This document shows, piece by piece, positions 52,319 to 60,025 of a DNA stretch of 64,000 nucleotides. Made by a program: the position numbers and the translations under genes. The stretch comes from an uncultured Bacillaceae bacterium. GTDB lineage: Bacteria; Bacillota; Bacilli; Bacillales; Bacillaceae_L. Below the pieces are notes generated by a model, which had not been told where the DNA came from, did no database searches, and worked only from the letters and a program-made list of their open reading frames with translations. How positions within the stretch are numbered: position 1 is the first letter of the stretch; each line of letters begins with the position of its first letter. The stretch lies in assembly GCA_947497585.1 (NCBI GenBank), contig CANMHG010000011.1:1-64000 (forward strand), in the 5' to 3' direction.

Positions 52319-53431
52319 CTACTCTTTTTTGTGGTTATGTAAATTAGTAATTTCACTAACTGCCTTTTCAGCTGCAAGCAGAGCACCTTCAAGGTGTCCA
52401 CCAAATTGGGAATTAGTTTCTGTTCCAGCAAAAATAACTTTCTCTTCCCATTTCCCTGATAGTGGTGATTTACCATAACTCGGAAAATCTCGAAGTGGCT
52501 CCAAATCTTCCTCAACAGCCGTTTCGGAATCTCTGGACCAATCCTTGTACAGAATTGCCCTTACATTATGGGCTGAGTTTCCAAAGAGTCTAACCAATTG
52601 ATTAGTGACCAATTGTAGTACTTTATCCTCCCCAAGTTCTTGGCGCATTTTTGCTGACATTCCGAAGAAACCAAATAGTGCACCAGATCCTGTTTCTGGA
52701 GAAGCATCATGGATTTCTTGTAAGGGTCCAACCCAGCTCGTTGCATATCCAGAGAGTCCTAATTCCCTCCAAAAGGGACGATCATAGATGATAACTGCCT
52801 TGGCCTGTCCTGCCATCCAAGTAGGTTTGCTTACAAGGTCAGTCATACTATTGGGAGGGAGAGCAGGAGAGAATTCAATATGACGCGCCACAATCCGAGG
52901 CGGCAATGCTAGAATAATAGAACTTGCAGAATACTTAATTCTTTTACCATCAGCCTGGTCTGCTTCAACCGTGATAGTACCAGCTTCATCAAGTCCAATA
53001 GCTGTAACTCGCGTATCAAGCTCGACTATCCCTGAAGGAATAGTATCAGCTACAGCATCAATAAGAGATTGAACACCTCCTACGAATCGCATCGACTTTT
53101 CAACCGAATTTTCTGGCAGTACATAGCGCTCTGGTGGCTTGGTCTGGATTCGTTCTGAAAGCATTGCCCCTTTTGCGTACTGGACAAAAGTTCCTACATT
53201 CAGTTCTTTAACAAGGTTGGTAATCGTGCTCTCATACTGCGGCCAGAACCATGTTGGCCCGAGGTCAAATTTGCCTAGTTCAGGTCGATTTGGAGCAGAA
53301 GTACTCAAAACCCTACCACCAATTCTATCTCTTGCCTCTAGAACCTTACATTCGATGCCCTTTGCAGCAAGAAGAGAAGCAGCCCTTAGGCCACTTAATC
53401 CAGCACCAACAATGACTACAGGATGATTCAC
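52319..53431 (-). CDS. FAD-dependent amine oxidase (flavin monoamine oxidase family)
   Basis: A GTG at 53431, seven bases after AAAGGAAG, gives 370 residues; an ATG at 53449 has a weaker site. The FAD-binding start PVVIVGAGLSGLRAASLLAA and EARDRIGGRV are followed by a substrate domain and the C-terminal FAD contact FAGTETNSQFGGHLEGALLA. It oxidises amines to aldehydes with H2O2 release, or acts as a related dehydrogenase. The length is somewhat short for the family (430-460). It lies 30 bp after the SRPBCC gene, and both probably form an operon. Confidence 0.87.
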   Translation of the reverse strand: MNHPVVIVGAGLSGLRAASLLAAKGIECKVLEARDRIGGRVLSTSAPNRPELGKFDLGPTWFWPQYESTITNLVKELNVGTFVQYAKGAMLSERIQTKPPERYVLPENSVEKSMRFVGGVQSLIDAVADTIPSGIVELDTRVTAIGLDEAGTITVEADQADGKRIKYSASSIILALPPRIVARHIEFSPALPPNSMTDLVSKPTWMAGQAKAVIIYDRPFWRELGLSGYATSWVGPLQEIHDASPETGSGALFGFFGMSAKMRQELGEDKVLQLVTNQLVRLFGNSAHNVRAILYKDWSRDSETAVEEDLEPLRDFPSYGKSPLSGKWEEKVIFAGTETNSQFGGHLEGALLAAEKAVSEITNLHNHKKE

Positions 53432-53461
53432 ATTTTTTCTTCCTTTCATCTATGGAGTTAA

Positions 53462-53935
53462 CTACTTCGCAAACTTTTTTTCATAGTATTCACGTAATTC
53501 AAGTGCGTTATCTTCCCATTCTATTTTCTGTCCATGGATTAATTGACCAAGAACATCCAAGCATCTATGCCATCCTGCAGCTGTATATTTCGCCATTGTT
53601 CGGTCATCAAACGTATGGTTAAACGTCAAGGTGCACCCTTGATCTGTTTCTTGTATACTTAACTCTATTAAATCAGCCACTTCCCGAAAACAAAAGGAAT
53701 GTGGAGGACTATATTCGGTAATTTCAGCCTCATAGATTGCCCCTTCACCATCATCGAACTTTATCTTTCCACCAATCCTAAGATCACTGTCTCCAGTTGC
53801 AAATGGATACCACCCGGTAAAATAATCTGGTTCTGTTATATAACGAAATACTACTTCAGGGCTATATGGATAGCTACGTTCAAAAATTAAAACCTGTCTT
53901 CCTTCTTTTTCATGAAGACTGCCGTAGTTACTCAT
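53462..53935 (-). CDS. SRPBCC/AHSA1-family protein
   Basis: The ATG at 53935, about eight bases after AAGGTGG, gives 157 residues. The protein has the helix-grip START-like fold: FERSYPYSPEVVFRYITEPDYFTGWYP, ADLIELSIQETDQGCTLTFNHTF and a C-terminal helix GWHRCLDVLGQLIHGQ. AHSA1-type proteins bind hydrophobic ligands; the ligand here is unknown. It is followed by the amine oxidase gene. This pairing suggests a shared role in amine or hydrophobic-compound metabolism. Confidence 0.85.
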   Translation of the reverse strand: MSNYGSLHEKEGRQVLIFERSYPYSPEVVFRYITEPDYFTGWYPFATGDSDLRIGGKIKFDDGEGAIYEAEITEYSPPHSFCFREVADLIELSIQETDQGCTLTFNHTFDDRTMAKYTAAGWHRCLDVLGQLIHGQKIEWEDNALELREYYEKKFAK

Positions 53936-54137
53936 GAATGCTACCACCTTCCAAATAAATTACTTTTTCCTCAGCTAATGTGCAAACCAATTCCTTCAAA
54001 AAATCTTTAATTAATTTTAACATAAGTATCTAAACAACCAGAATCAATCAAACTCAAAACCCTAATATATCCGTGCTACTCATTCTAGATAGTGGAGATC
54101 TTTTCGAGAATTGCCAAGCACCTTTAACAATATCCAA

Positions 54138-54164
54138 ACAAAAAAGCACAGCATTGAGCTGTGC
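54138..54164 (-). terminator. Rho-independent terminator of the FMN reductase gene
   Basis: GCACAGC and GCTGTGC form a perfect 7-bp stem with an ATTGA loop. On the minus strand it is followed by TTTTTTG. Confidence 0.85.
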
Positions 54165-54201
54165 GATTAGGTATACCTTATGCTTTACACTTATTCTTCC
54201 T

Positions 54202-54750
54202 TTATCTTACGTTTTTTAATGCTCCACTCCATGCAACAACTTCCTCAAGCATGGTATTCACATTATCTAGGTGTAAATCTTGTGGTTTAAAATCAGTTCC
54301 ATTTTCAAAGTCTGTGAATAAGCTTAATGTCGGATGTGTGCGTACATCTGCAATTTTTAATTCTCCACAAATTCCACGAAGATGTTCTGCTGCACGAGCA
54401 CCACCTGTTGAACCATAGCTTACAATCCCGGCTGCTTTGTTGTTCCACGCCTCACGAGCGAAATCGAGTGCATTTTTTAATGCTCCAGTAATACTGTGGT
54501 TGTATTCTTGAACGATGAATACAAATCCATCTAAACTAGCTAGTTTTTCATTCCAAGCTGCAATACCTGGTTCAGTTCCGTCTGTTGTTCCTAAAAACGG
54601 TAATTGAAAATCTGCAATATCTACAATCTCATAGTTTGCATCTTCACGTTTGTCAGCAATTTCCTTCACCCATTCCCCTACTTGTGGACTTACTCTCCCT
54701 TGACGTGTGCTTCCTAAAATAATCCCTATGTTTAATGTTTCTTTTGGCAT
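54202..54750 (-). CDS. NADPH-dependent FMN reductase
   Basis: The ATG at 54750, seven bases after AAGGAGG, gives 182 residues; an earlier in-frame ATG has no site. The flavin phosphate loop GSTRQGRVSPQVGEWV near residue 12 and FVFIVQEYNHSITGALKNALD (about residues 76-96) identify the NADPH-dependent FMN reductase/azoreductase family. Such enzymes reduce quinones, azo compounds or chromate. Being near CatE-like and HxlR-type genes, a quinone detoxification role is plausible. It is a single-gene unit with its own terminator. Confidence 0.88.
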   Translation of the reverse strand: MPKETLNIGIILGSTRQGRVSPQVGEWVKEIADKREDANYEIVDIADFQLPFLGTTDGTEPGIAAWNEKLASLDGFVFIVQEYNHSITGALKNALDFAREAWNNKAAGIVSYGSTGGARAAEHLRGICGELKIADVRTHPTLSLFTDFENGTDFKPQDLHLDNVNTMLEEVVAWSGALKNVR

Positions 54751-54889
54751 TGTTATTTCCTCCTTAGTTGAATTTCTAAAAAATTTATCAAAGAATCCCA
54801 TTAATTACTCCACCCTCGTTTTTAGTTTTACTTAGCTGTTTCTATACGTACAATTGGAGCCACTTTTGTGGTAAGCAGTTTAATATGTT

Positions 54890-55738
54890 TTAAACTTCTA
54901 AGCGTATACGATTCCCTGAAGGGTCTGTCACAACAACCAAACCGTCTTCCTCTGTGATAGTAGCTCCTATTTCTCTTAACCTAGTAATCATTTTACTTCT
55001 CTTTTCCTCACTTGAAATCAAGAGAGTAAAGGATTCAAGTCCAACACTAGAAAGAGATGGTGCAGGTGCACCCACTCCATTCCATGTATTCAAGCCAATA
55101 TGGTGATGGTATTTCCCATCCGAAATAAAAAGTGCCTGACTACCGAATCTGTTTACGACCTCAAATCCAAGTCCTTTGGTATAAAACTCTTCCGTCTTTT
55201 TCAATTCCGATACATGCAAATGGATATGCCCCATGACCGTTTCATCCGGTAGTCCTTTCCACGACTGTTGTTTACCAACAGATAGGAGGTCTAGGAAATT
55301 CAATGGATCAACTGTCATTTCAACTTCCCCATTACTCCAATTCCATTCGGAAGGGCCACGGTCTACATAGATTTCAATTCCATTTCCATCTGGATCAGAT
55401 AAATAAAGAGCTTCACTAACCAAATGATCAGAAGAACCGAACTGTAGCCCAATTTCTCTAAAATGCTGTACAATCTTCGCTAAGTCAGTTCGCTTAGGCA
55501 GTAATAGTGCAAAATGATATAGCCCTGTCGTTCTTCCTTGTTTTGGAACGACATTATCCGGTTGTTCGATTGATAATAAAGCCGTTTTTCCATCCGCACT
55601 AAATGTCGCGGATTTAGCGGTTTGTTCCAACACCTTGAAGCCAATGACTTCTTTATAAAAAGAAATAGAACGATCTATGTTTTGTATCTTTAGGTTTACT
55701 TGACCTACAAATGTGATCGGTTCACGATGAAAATTCAT
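54890..55738 (-). CDS. catE: VOC-family dioxygenase, CatE-like
   Basis: The 282-residue protein has two VOC modules, with the metal ligands of the C-terminal one at His in GHIHLHVSEL, His in YHHHIGLNTW and Glu in SGNRIRLEV. The order and length fit CatE of B. subtilis, a catechol 2,3-dioxygenase that removes catechol and related quinone precursors. The ATG has AGGAGG about eight bases upstream. It is divergent from an HxlR-type repressor with a Cys6, and a palindromic site lies between, so redox- and quinone-responsive control is likely. Confidence 0.8.
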   Translation of the reverse strand: MNFHREPITFVGQVNLKIQNIDRSISFYKEVIGFKVLEQTAKSATFSADGKTALLSIEQPDNVVPKQGRTTGLYHFALLLPKRTDLAKIVQHFREIGLQFGSSDHLVSEALYLSDPDGNGIEIYVDRGPSEWNWSNGEVEMTVDPLNFLDLLSVGKQQSWKGLPDETVMGHIHLHVSELKKTEEFYTKGLGFEVVNRFGSQALFISDGKYHHHIGLNTWNGVGAPAPSLSSVGLESFTLLISSEEKRSKMITRLREIGATITEEDGLVVVTDPSGNRIRLEV

Positions 55739-55788
55739 TTTCGTTACCTCCTGTGATTTTATATTAGCTTGCGTTGTTTGTTAGTTAG

Positions 55789-55805
55789 TTACTTTATGTA
55801 AGTAA
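55789..55805. promoter_or_regulatory. Candidate YodB/CatR-type operator
   Basis: TTACTT and AAGTAA form a perfect 6-bp inverted repeat with the 5-base spacer TATGT, 51 bp upstream of the catE-like gene. Further AAGTAA-like half-sites occur at about 55833. Confidence 0.68.
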
Positions 55806-55907
55806 GTATATTATTATAAATTAATATAGTCAAGTAAGTTTTTTATGAAAAATAATTTAATTATTTATTGAACCGGTTTATACTATATAAGTAAGGAGAT
55901 GATTTAA

Positions 55908-56216
55908 TTGGATAAGTCGATTTGTCCTAGATTTGAAAAAGCGATGGGATTGCTGAGCCAACGATGGACGGGGTTAATTATTTACCAGCTTCTAAATGGT
56001 CCACAGCGTTTTTGCACGATTGAATCATCCATCGGTGTTAGTGGCAGGGTCCTATCAGAAAGATTAAAGGATCTTGAAATCGAAGGGATTGTTAAACGAG
56101 AAGTGTTCCCAGAAACTCCCGTTCGAATCGAGTACTCATTAACCGAAAAAGGAACAGCCCTTGAACCCCTCATGCGAGAGGTGGAGAAATGGTCACAAAA
56201 CTGGTTAGAGGCATAA
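55908..56216 (+). CDS. HxlR-family redox-sensing repressor (YodB/CatR-like)
   Basis: The TTG start, about ten bases after AAGGAG, gives 102 residues. The protein is a winged helix-turn-helix regulator with FEKAMGLLSQRWTGLIIYQL and the recognition segment SGRVLSERLKDLEIEGIVKR. Cys6 in SICPRFEKAM is equivalent to the redox-sensing Cys6 of YodB and the N-terminal Cys of CatR, which is modified by quinones or diamide. It is divergent from the catE-like gene and probably represses that gene and itself at 55789. It is followed by its own terminator. Confidence 0.88.
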   Translation: MDKSICPRFEKAMGLLSQRWTGLIIYQLLNGPQRFCTIESSIGVSGRVLSERLKDLEIEGIVKREVFPETPVRIEYSLTEKGTALEPLMREVEKWSQNWLEA

Positions 56217-56245
56217 TAGTAATAGCTATAGGTGTATATTTTCAG

Positions 56246-56289
56246 AGGATACAATTTGGGGAGTGTTTTCCCTGTTTGTATCCTTTTTG
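56246..56289 (+). terminator. Terminator after the HxlR gene
   Basis: AGGATACAA and TTGTATCCT form a 9-bp stem with an inner GGGGA/TTCCC pairing, followed by TTTTTG. Confidence 0.82.
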
Positions 56290-56359
56290 TTTTTCATATT
56301 AAAAAATAGGAAATGATAATATTGTTATTCCTATTTTAAAATCAAACAGGAGAATATAC

Positions 56360-56911
56360 ATGAATGAAAATCTAAAGGCAGCTCTTAAAACAATAGAAAA
56401 ACACCATCAAAATGTGAAACAGGACATTCAGCACTGGGTAAACCATGAAGTTTTTAGTTGGAATTGGTGGGTCTTAGTTGGATTTATTCTCGTACCCTTA
56501 ATTATTTGGTTAATACTCGTCGACCGAAAGAGAATGCTAGAGCTTCTCTTAGTCTGGACACTTGTTATCATTCCAACATCCTATTTAGATGCTTTAGGAA
56601 TTGATTTTAAATTTTGGGTGTATCCTGTACAATTCTTACCTGTTACTCCTAGGGCGTTACCTTTTGATATTTTTATGGTTGGAATAAGTTACATGTTGTT
56701 GTATCAGTATTTTAGTAAATGGCAAACCTACTTCAAAGCTTTAATTGTATTGGCTTTCGTTTTTGCTTTTATTGGTGAACCGCTTAGTCATTATCTAAAT
56801 TTGGTCTATTATGTTAAATGGAAGTATTATTATTCCTTCATCTACTACATCCTGTTAGGAGTAACTGTTAAAGCGATTATTAGCAAAAGTAAAGAAAACT
56901 ATCAGCATTAA
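56360..56911 (+). CDS. CBO0543-like integral membrane protein, paralog B
   Basis: The 183-residue protein has a hydrophilic N-terminus ending in WVNHEVFSWNWW, about five hydrophobic segments, and the motifs SYLDALGIDFKFWVYP and FAFIGEPLSHYL. It is closely related in layout to the 8096 and 57043 proteins, and the three probably arose by duplication. AGGAG lies about nine bases before the ATG. Function is unknown. Its neighbour at 57043 is 131 bp away on the same strand. Confidence 0.75.
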   Translation: MNENLKAALKTIEKHHQNVKQDIQHWVNHEVFSWNWWVLVGFILVPLIIWLILVDRKRMLELLLVWTLVIIPTSYLDALGIDFKFWVYPVQFLPVTPRALPFDIFMVGISYMLLYQYFSKWQTYFKALIVLAFVFAFIGEPLSHYLNLVYYVKWKYYYSFIYYILLGVTVKAIISKSKENYQH

Positions 56912-57042
56912 TCTCTTAAAATTACAGTTTTATTATGTTTCGTCAAGAGCTATTTAATCTTTTTTAATAAACATAGTGGCCCTATATTAATTGGTACAGC
57001 GTAGATTAATCCTAATAGTTAGTACCTAATAAGGAGTGGACC

Positions 57043-57591
57043 TTGGTTATGAATGAGATTACAAAAGAATTACTGGTTTTACAGGATAGGTATGCAAGCT
57101 TAGCTTTAGAAAATTGGATAACAAATGAAGTTTTTACTTTAGCTTGGTGGTTTCTTGTATTTATGTTTATCTTTCCATGGTTAATTTTCATTAAATTTTA
57201 TGATAGGTCTAGATCACTTCAAATTTGGAGCTTCGGACTATTAGTTATTCTCATTACAAGTTTTACAGATGATATAGGTAGTGAATTGGGTGTCTGGATT
57301 TATCCTATTAAGTTTGTTCCTGTAGGACTGTTAGCATTTCCATTTGATTTTTCAATCATTCCCGTTGCATCAATGCTCATATACCAATATTTTAAAACGT
57401 GGAAAACGTTTAGTTTAGCTCTTGTAGTTCAAGCTGCCATTTTTGCATTTATTGGTGAACCATTTTCAGTTTGGCTTGGAACCGTTACCTATTTAAAATG
57501 GCATTACATTTATTCTTTTGTTTTTTATATTATTACTGGGATGGCAGCAAGGTTTATCGTACAAAAATGGGCTTCAAAAAGTTTTGGGTAA
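57043..57591 (+). CDS. CBO0543-like integral membrane protein, paralog C
   Basis: From the TTG at 57043 (AAGGAG six bases upstream) the protein has 182 residues; an ATG at 57049 is an alternative. It shows WITNEVFTLAWW at the start of helix 1, SFTDDIGSELGVWIYPIKF, and FAFIGEPFSVWL, the same motif order as paralogs A and B. It is next to paralog B, which suggests a local tandem duplication. Function is unknown. A relic of a DUF2812-like gene lies downstream on the other strand. Confidence 0.75.
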   Translation: MVMNEITKELLVLQDRYASLALENWITNEVFTLAWWFLVFMFIFPWLIFIKFYDRSRSLQIWSFGLLVILITSFTDDIGSELGVWIYPIKFVPVGLLAFPFDFSIIPVASMLIYQYFKTWKTFSLALVVQAAIFAFIGEPFSVWLGTVTYLKWHYIYSFVFYIITGMAARFIVQKWASKSFG

Positions 57592-57639
57592 ACAAAGTAT
57601 TAGATACAAAAGATCGTCACAGGAACCAAATACTTCCAG

Positions 57640-57786
57640 TCACCTCCCACAATCCAGTTTTCCTGAACTTTTCGTTCCTTCGATATGCTTCCAACCACTA
57701 TCTTCAAATAACGTGCAATAATCTATGAAATCTTCTTTTCTTTTAAACTTTCCTTTTACTAAGTCATTACCAAATAGACTCAGTTT
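57640..57786 (-). pseudogene. Relic of a DUF2812-like gene
   Basis: The minus strand from 57786 to 57640 is open for 48 residues with no start codon, and reads KGKFKRKEDFIDYCTLFE then DSGWKHIEGTKSSGK. The DYxxLFEDSGW pattern is that of DUF2812 proteins. In a shifted frame the sequence continues GDWKYLVPVT, so a frameshift and loss of the 5' part are likely. It fills most of the gap between paralog C and the ECF promoter. Confidence 0.55.
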
Positions 57787-57819
57787 TTACAATTCTGAAT
57801 GGCCTTTTTTTAATATGAT

Positions 57820-57845
57820 TGACACAAACTCAATTTTCACCCGTC
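57820..57845 (+). promoter_or_regulatory. ECF-type promoter of the sigma/anti-sigma operon
   Basis: TGACAC is separated by 16 bases from CGTC, the layout of Bacillus ECF promoters (TGAAAC-N16/17-CGTC class). It is 38 bp upstream of the sigma gene ATG, which suggests autoregulation. Confidence 0.62.
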
Positions 57846-57883
57846 TAATTAAGTGAATTCAAATATCGGGGGATCCTACCTTT

Positions 57884-58402
57884 ATGACAAATGTTAGAGA
57901 GATTATTTCAGAGTGGTTTTACTTATACAGCAATGATGTGTACAACTTTTTGGTTTACTACACTGGTACTACAGATGTGGATGATCTCGTACAAGAGGTA
58001 TTTATTAAGGCTGGGAAGGGCCTTAGCTCTTATAAAAAACAGGCTTCACCCAAGACTTGGCTATTTACCATTGCACGAAATACAGCCATCGACGAGTCGA
58101 GAAAGAAAGAAACCCAGATTAGTAATAACAGCACACCCTATGATGAGCATTTTGGAGATCAGCAACCAATCATGACACCCGAGAATATCCTCCTAAAAAG
58201 TGAAGAACAGAAAGAGCTTTACCTGTCGATTTCTAAACTGAAGAAGAAATATCGAGAAGTTGTGATTTTAAGGGGCATTCAAGAATTATCCGTTAAGGAA
58301 ACGGCTCAAATATTAGGCTGGAAAGAAACAGAGGTACGCACAAATTATCACCGTGCACTAAAGTCATTGCGGCTTCAAATTAAGCAGGAGGATCTCATAT
58401 GA
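57884..58402 (+). CDS. ECF RNA polymerase sigma factor
   Basis: The 172-residue protein has region 2 (DVDDLVQEVFIKAGKGLSSY, about residues 31-50, preceded by DVYNFLVYYTG) and region 4 (KLKKKYREVVILRGIQELSV followed by KETAQILGWKETEVRTNYHR), separated by an acidic linker. It is of the SigM/SigX/SigY kind. The ATG follows GGGGGAT by about nine bases. It overlaps the next gene by four bases (ATGA), which encodes its probable anti-sigma factor. The ECF-type promoter upstream suggests it activates itself. The stimulus is unknown. Confidence 0.9.
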   Translation: MTNVREIISEWFYLYSNDVYNFLVYYTGTTDVDDLVQEVFIKAGKGLSSYKKQASPKTWLFTIARNTAIDESRKKETQISNNSTPYDEHFGDQQPIMTPENILLKSEEQKELYLSISKLKKKYREVVILRGIQELSVKETAQILGWKETEVRTNYHRALKSLRLQIKQEDLI

Positions 58403-59598
58403 AGGATAATCAAAAAAATGTACAGGAAAAGCTTAGTGAATTACCAACTCATAGCCTGAGTAAATCCACACAAGATCATATGCATAAACACATTATGGAT
58501 GCCCTAAGTGATGTAGAAATACAACAACCAGAAAGGGGTAGAATACTGATGAAAAAAATACAGGTAGGCGTTGCATCAGCAGCAGCCGTCGTGTTAATTG
58601 GTTTTTTAGGTATTAACGCTGTATTCAATAGTGGAAATCAAGCTGGAGACGTGGAACCAAATGTAGAGCAAACTCCAGCAACCAATGAGGATAAACAAGC
58701 TCAAGACCACGAAACTATAGAATTTACTAAGGAAACAGCTATACAGGTTATGCAAAATTATAAAAGTGCATTTCAAGAAATTGAAACAAACACAGAGGGA
58801 AAAATCACTAACTTTCAAACGTTAACGGAGATTGAAACTCATTTAGCTGAGGCAATGTCTAAGGATTTAGCAGATTGGTTGATCGAAGCGTATATTCAAG
58901 AACAGAATGGTGAACTATTCATGCGTGCCATGGATGCACCTACATGGTTAGCAGAAGACACTGATTTTTCCATTGAACAAGTCAACAAGGAGCATTACAC
59001 GATTACCCAAGAACGTAACAACGAGTTGATCGGCCATGTTGAAATGACCTACCATGCTAAATGGAATGATGGTAAGTGGATTTTAACTGACATTGAAGCG
59101 AAAGAGCTAGAAGAACAAGTAAGCATTGAAACAAAAGCAAGAGAAATATACAATGCCCTTCACAACCGGAATATGGATATACTAGCAAGCTACGTTCATT
59201 CGGAAAAAGGTCTAACCCTATCACTACTTTACTACCTAGATGAATTTTCAGCTGTTTTTGAAAAAGATGAGGTCAAAACACTACTAGAAGATGATACCGA
59301 GTATCTATGGGGCTACGGAGATGCCAATATGGAACTACACTATACACCAAAGGGCTATATGGATCGGTTCCTAAAACCAGATTTATCCCTGAACCCGGAT
59401 AACGAGCTTTTTGACTCACAAACACAACGCACTGACTTAAATGAACAAATAAAAGTAGCATTTCCAGGGGCTAAAATCGTTGAGTTTTATAGAGACAGTG
59501 AATATGAAGATTGGAAAAGTGTGTACCTTGCTTTTGAACCTAATGATCAAGGAATTTGGGAGCTTGTTGGGGTTGTGAGTGATGAGTGGACACCTTAA
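58399..59598 (+). CDS. Membrane anti-sigma factor-like protein
   Basis: The 399-residue protein has a cytoplasmic N-terminus (about 50 residues), one membrane segment (VGVASAAAVVLIGFLGINAV, near residues 57-76) and a large extracytoplasmic part with two similar NTF2/RsiX-like domains. It is translationally coupled to the sigma gene. This layout fits an RsiX-type regulator that holds the sigma factor at the membrane until an envelope signal acts. No zinc-binding HxxxCxxC motif is seen in the N-terminus, so it is not a ZAS-type anti-sigma. The signal is unknown. Confidence 0.8.
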   Translation: MKDNQKNVQEKLSELPTHSLSKSTQDHMHKHIMDALSDVEIQQPERGRILMKKIQVGVASAAAVVLIGFLGINAVFNSGNQAGDVEPNVEQTPATNEDKQAQDHETIEFTKETAIQVMQNYKSAFQEIETNTEGKITNFQTLTEIETHLAEAMSKDLADWLIEAYIQEQNGELFMRAMDAPTWLAEDTDFSIEQVNKEHYTITQERNNELIGHVEMTYHAKWNDGKWILTDIEAKELEEQVSIETKAREIYNALHNRNMDILASYVHSEKGLTLSLLYYLDEFSAVFEKDEVKTLLEDDTEYLWGYGDANMELHYTPKGYMDRFLKPDLSLNPDNELFDSQTQRTDLNEQIKVAFPGAKIVEFYRDSEYEDWKSVYLAFEPNDQGIWELVGVVSDEWTP

Positions 59599-59610
59599 AG
59601 TATAGGATTG

Positions 59611-59690
59611 GTGGGACATGGGGACAGTTTAAGCGTAACGTTTTTGAAAGTAAACAGCTAGAACCGTCCTCTTGGTATCATGGAACATTT
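59611..59690. repeat. Palindromic repeat element, copy E4 (inverted orientation, degraded)
   Basis: ACATGGGGACAGTT at the left and AGTAAACAGCTAGAACCGTC at the right match the reverse complement of copy E1 with several changes. It starts about 12 bp after the anti-sigma stop codon. The rest of 59691-60025 has weak hairpins (for example AAAGCCTA/TAGGCTTT at 59809-59849) but no gene. Confidence 0.6.
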
Positions 59691-59928
59691 TGTAAAACAA
59701 GAGTTTTCGAGTGGTACCAGGCATCTATTACCAGAAAAATAGTTGGTTACAAGGTGATAATGTTTGATAACCACTGGCTACCGCCTTGTTGAAGAACTTT
59801 GAAAATATAAAGCCTACTCCTCCTTGTCTTTACCGTGTGATTAGGCTTTGTCTTTCAACTCGCGCTAAATGTTTAATAACTTTTTCAAATGAACAGTATA
59901 TTTGTACTGGGCAATAGAAAACAAGTTA

Positions 59929-59966
59929 AAACAGTGCCTTAATTCCAAAAGGATGAGGCACTGTTT
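59929..59966. terminator. Hairpin between the anti-sigma and CatE-like genes
   Basis: AAACAGTGCCT and AGGCACTGTTT form an 11-bp stem with a 16-base loop between two converging genes. T-runs are modest on both sides, so it is probably a bidirectional terminator. Confidence 0.65.
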
Positions 59967-60025
59967 GATTTTACTTAATCACTATTCTATATTTTGTCTT
60001 ATCTAAAAGGGTTAAAGTGATTCTG

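Noticed and set aside
59586..59792. 68-codon plus-strand frame after the anti-sigma gene
   Set aside because: It runs through repeat E4 and a hairpin, has no ribosome site, and overlaps the anti-sigma gene end.
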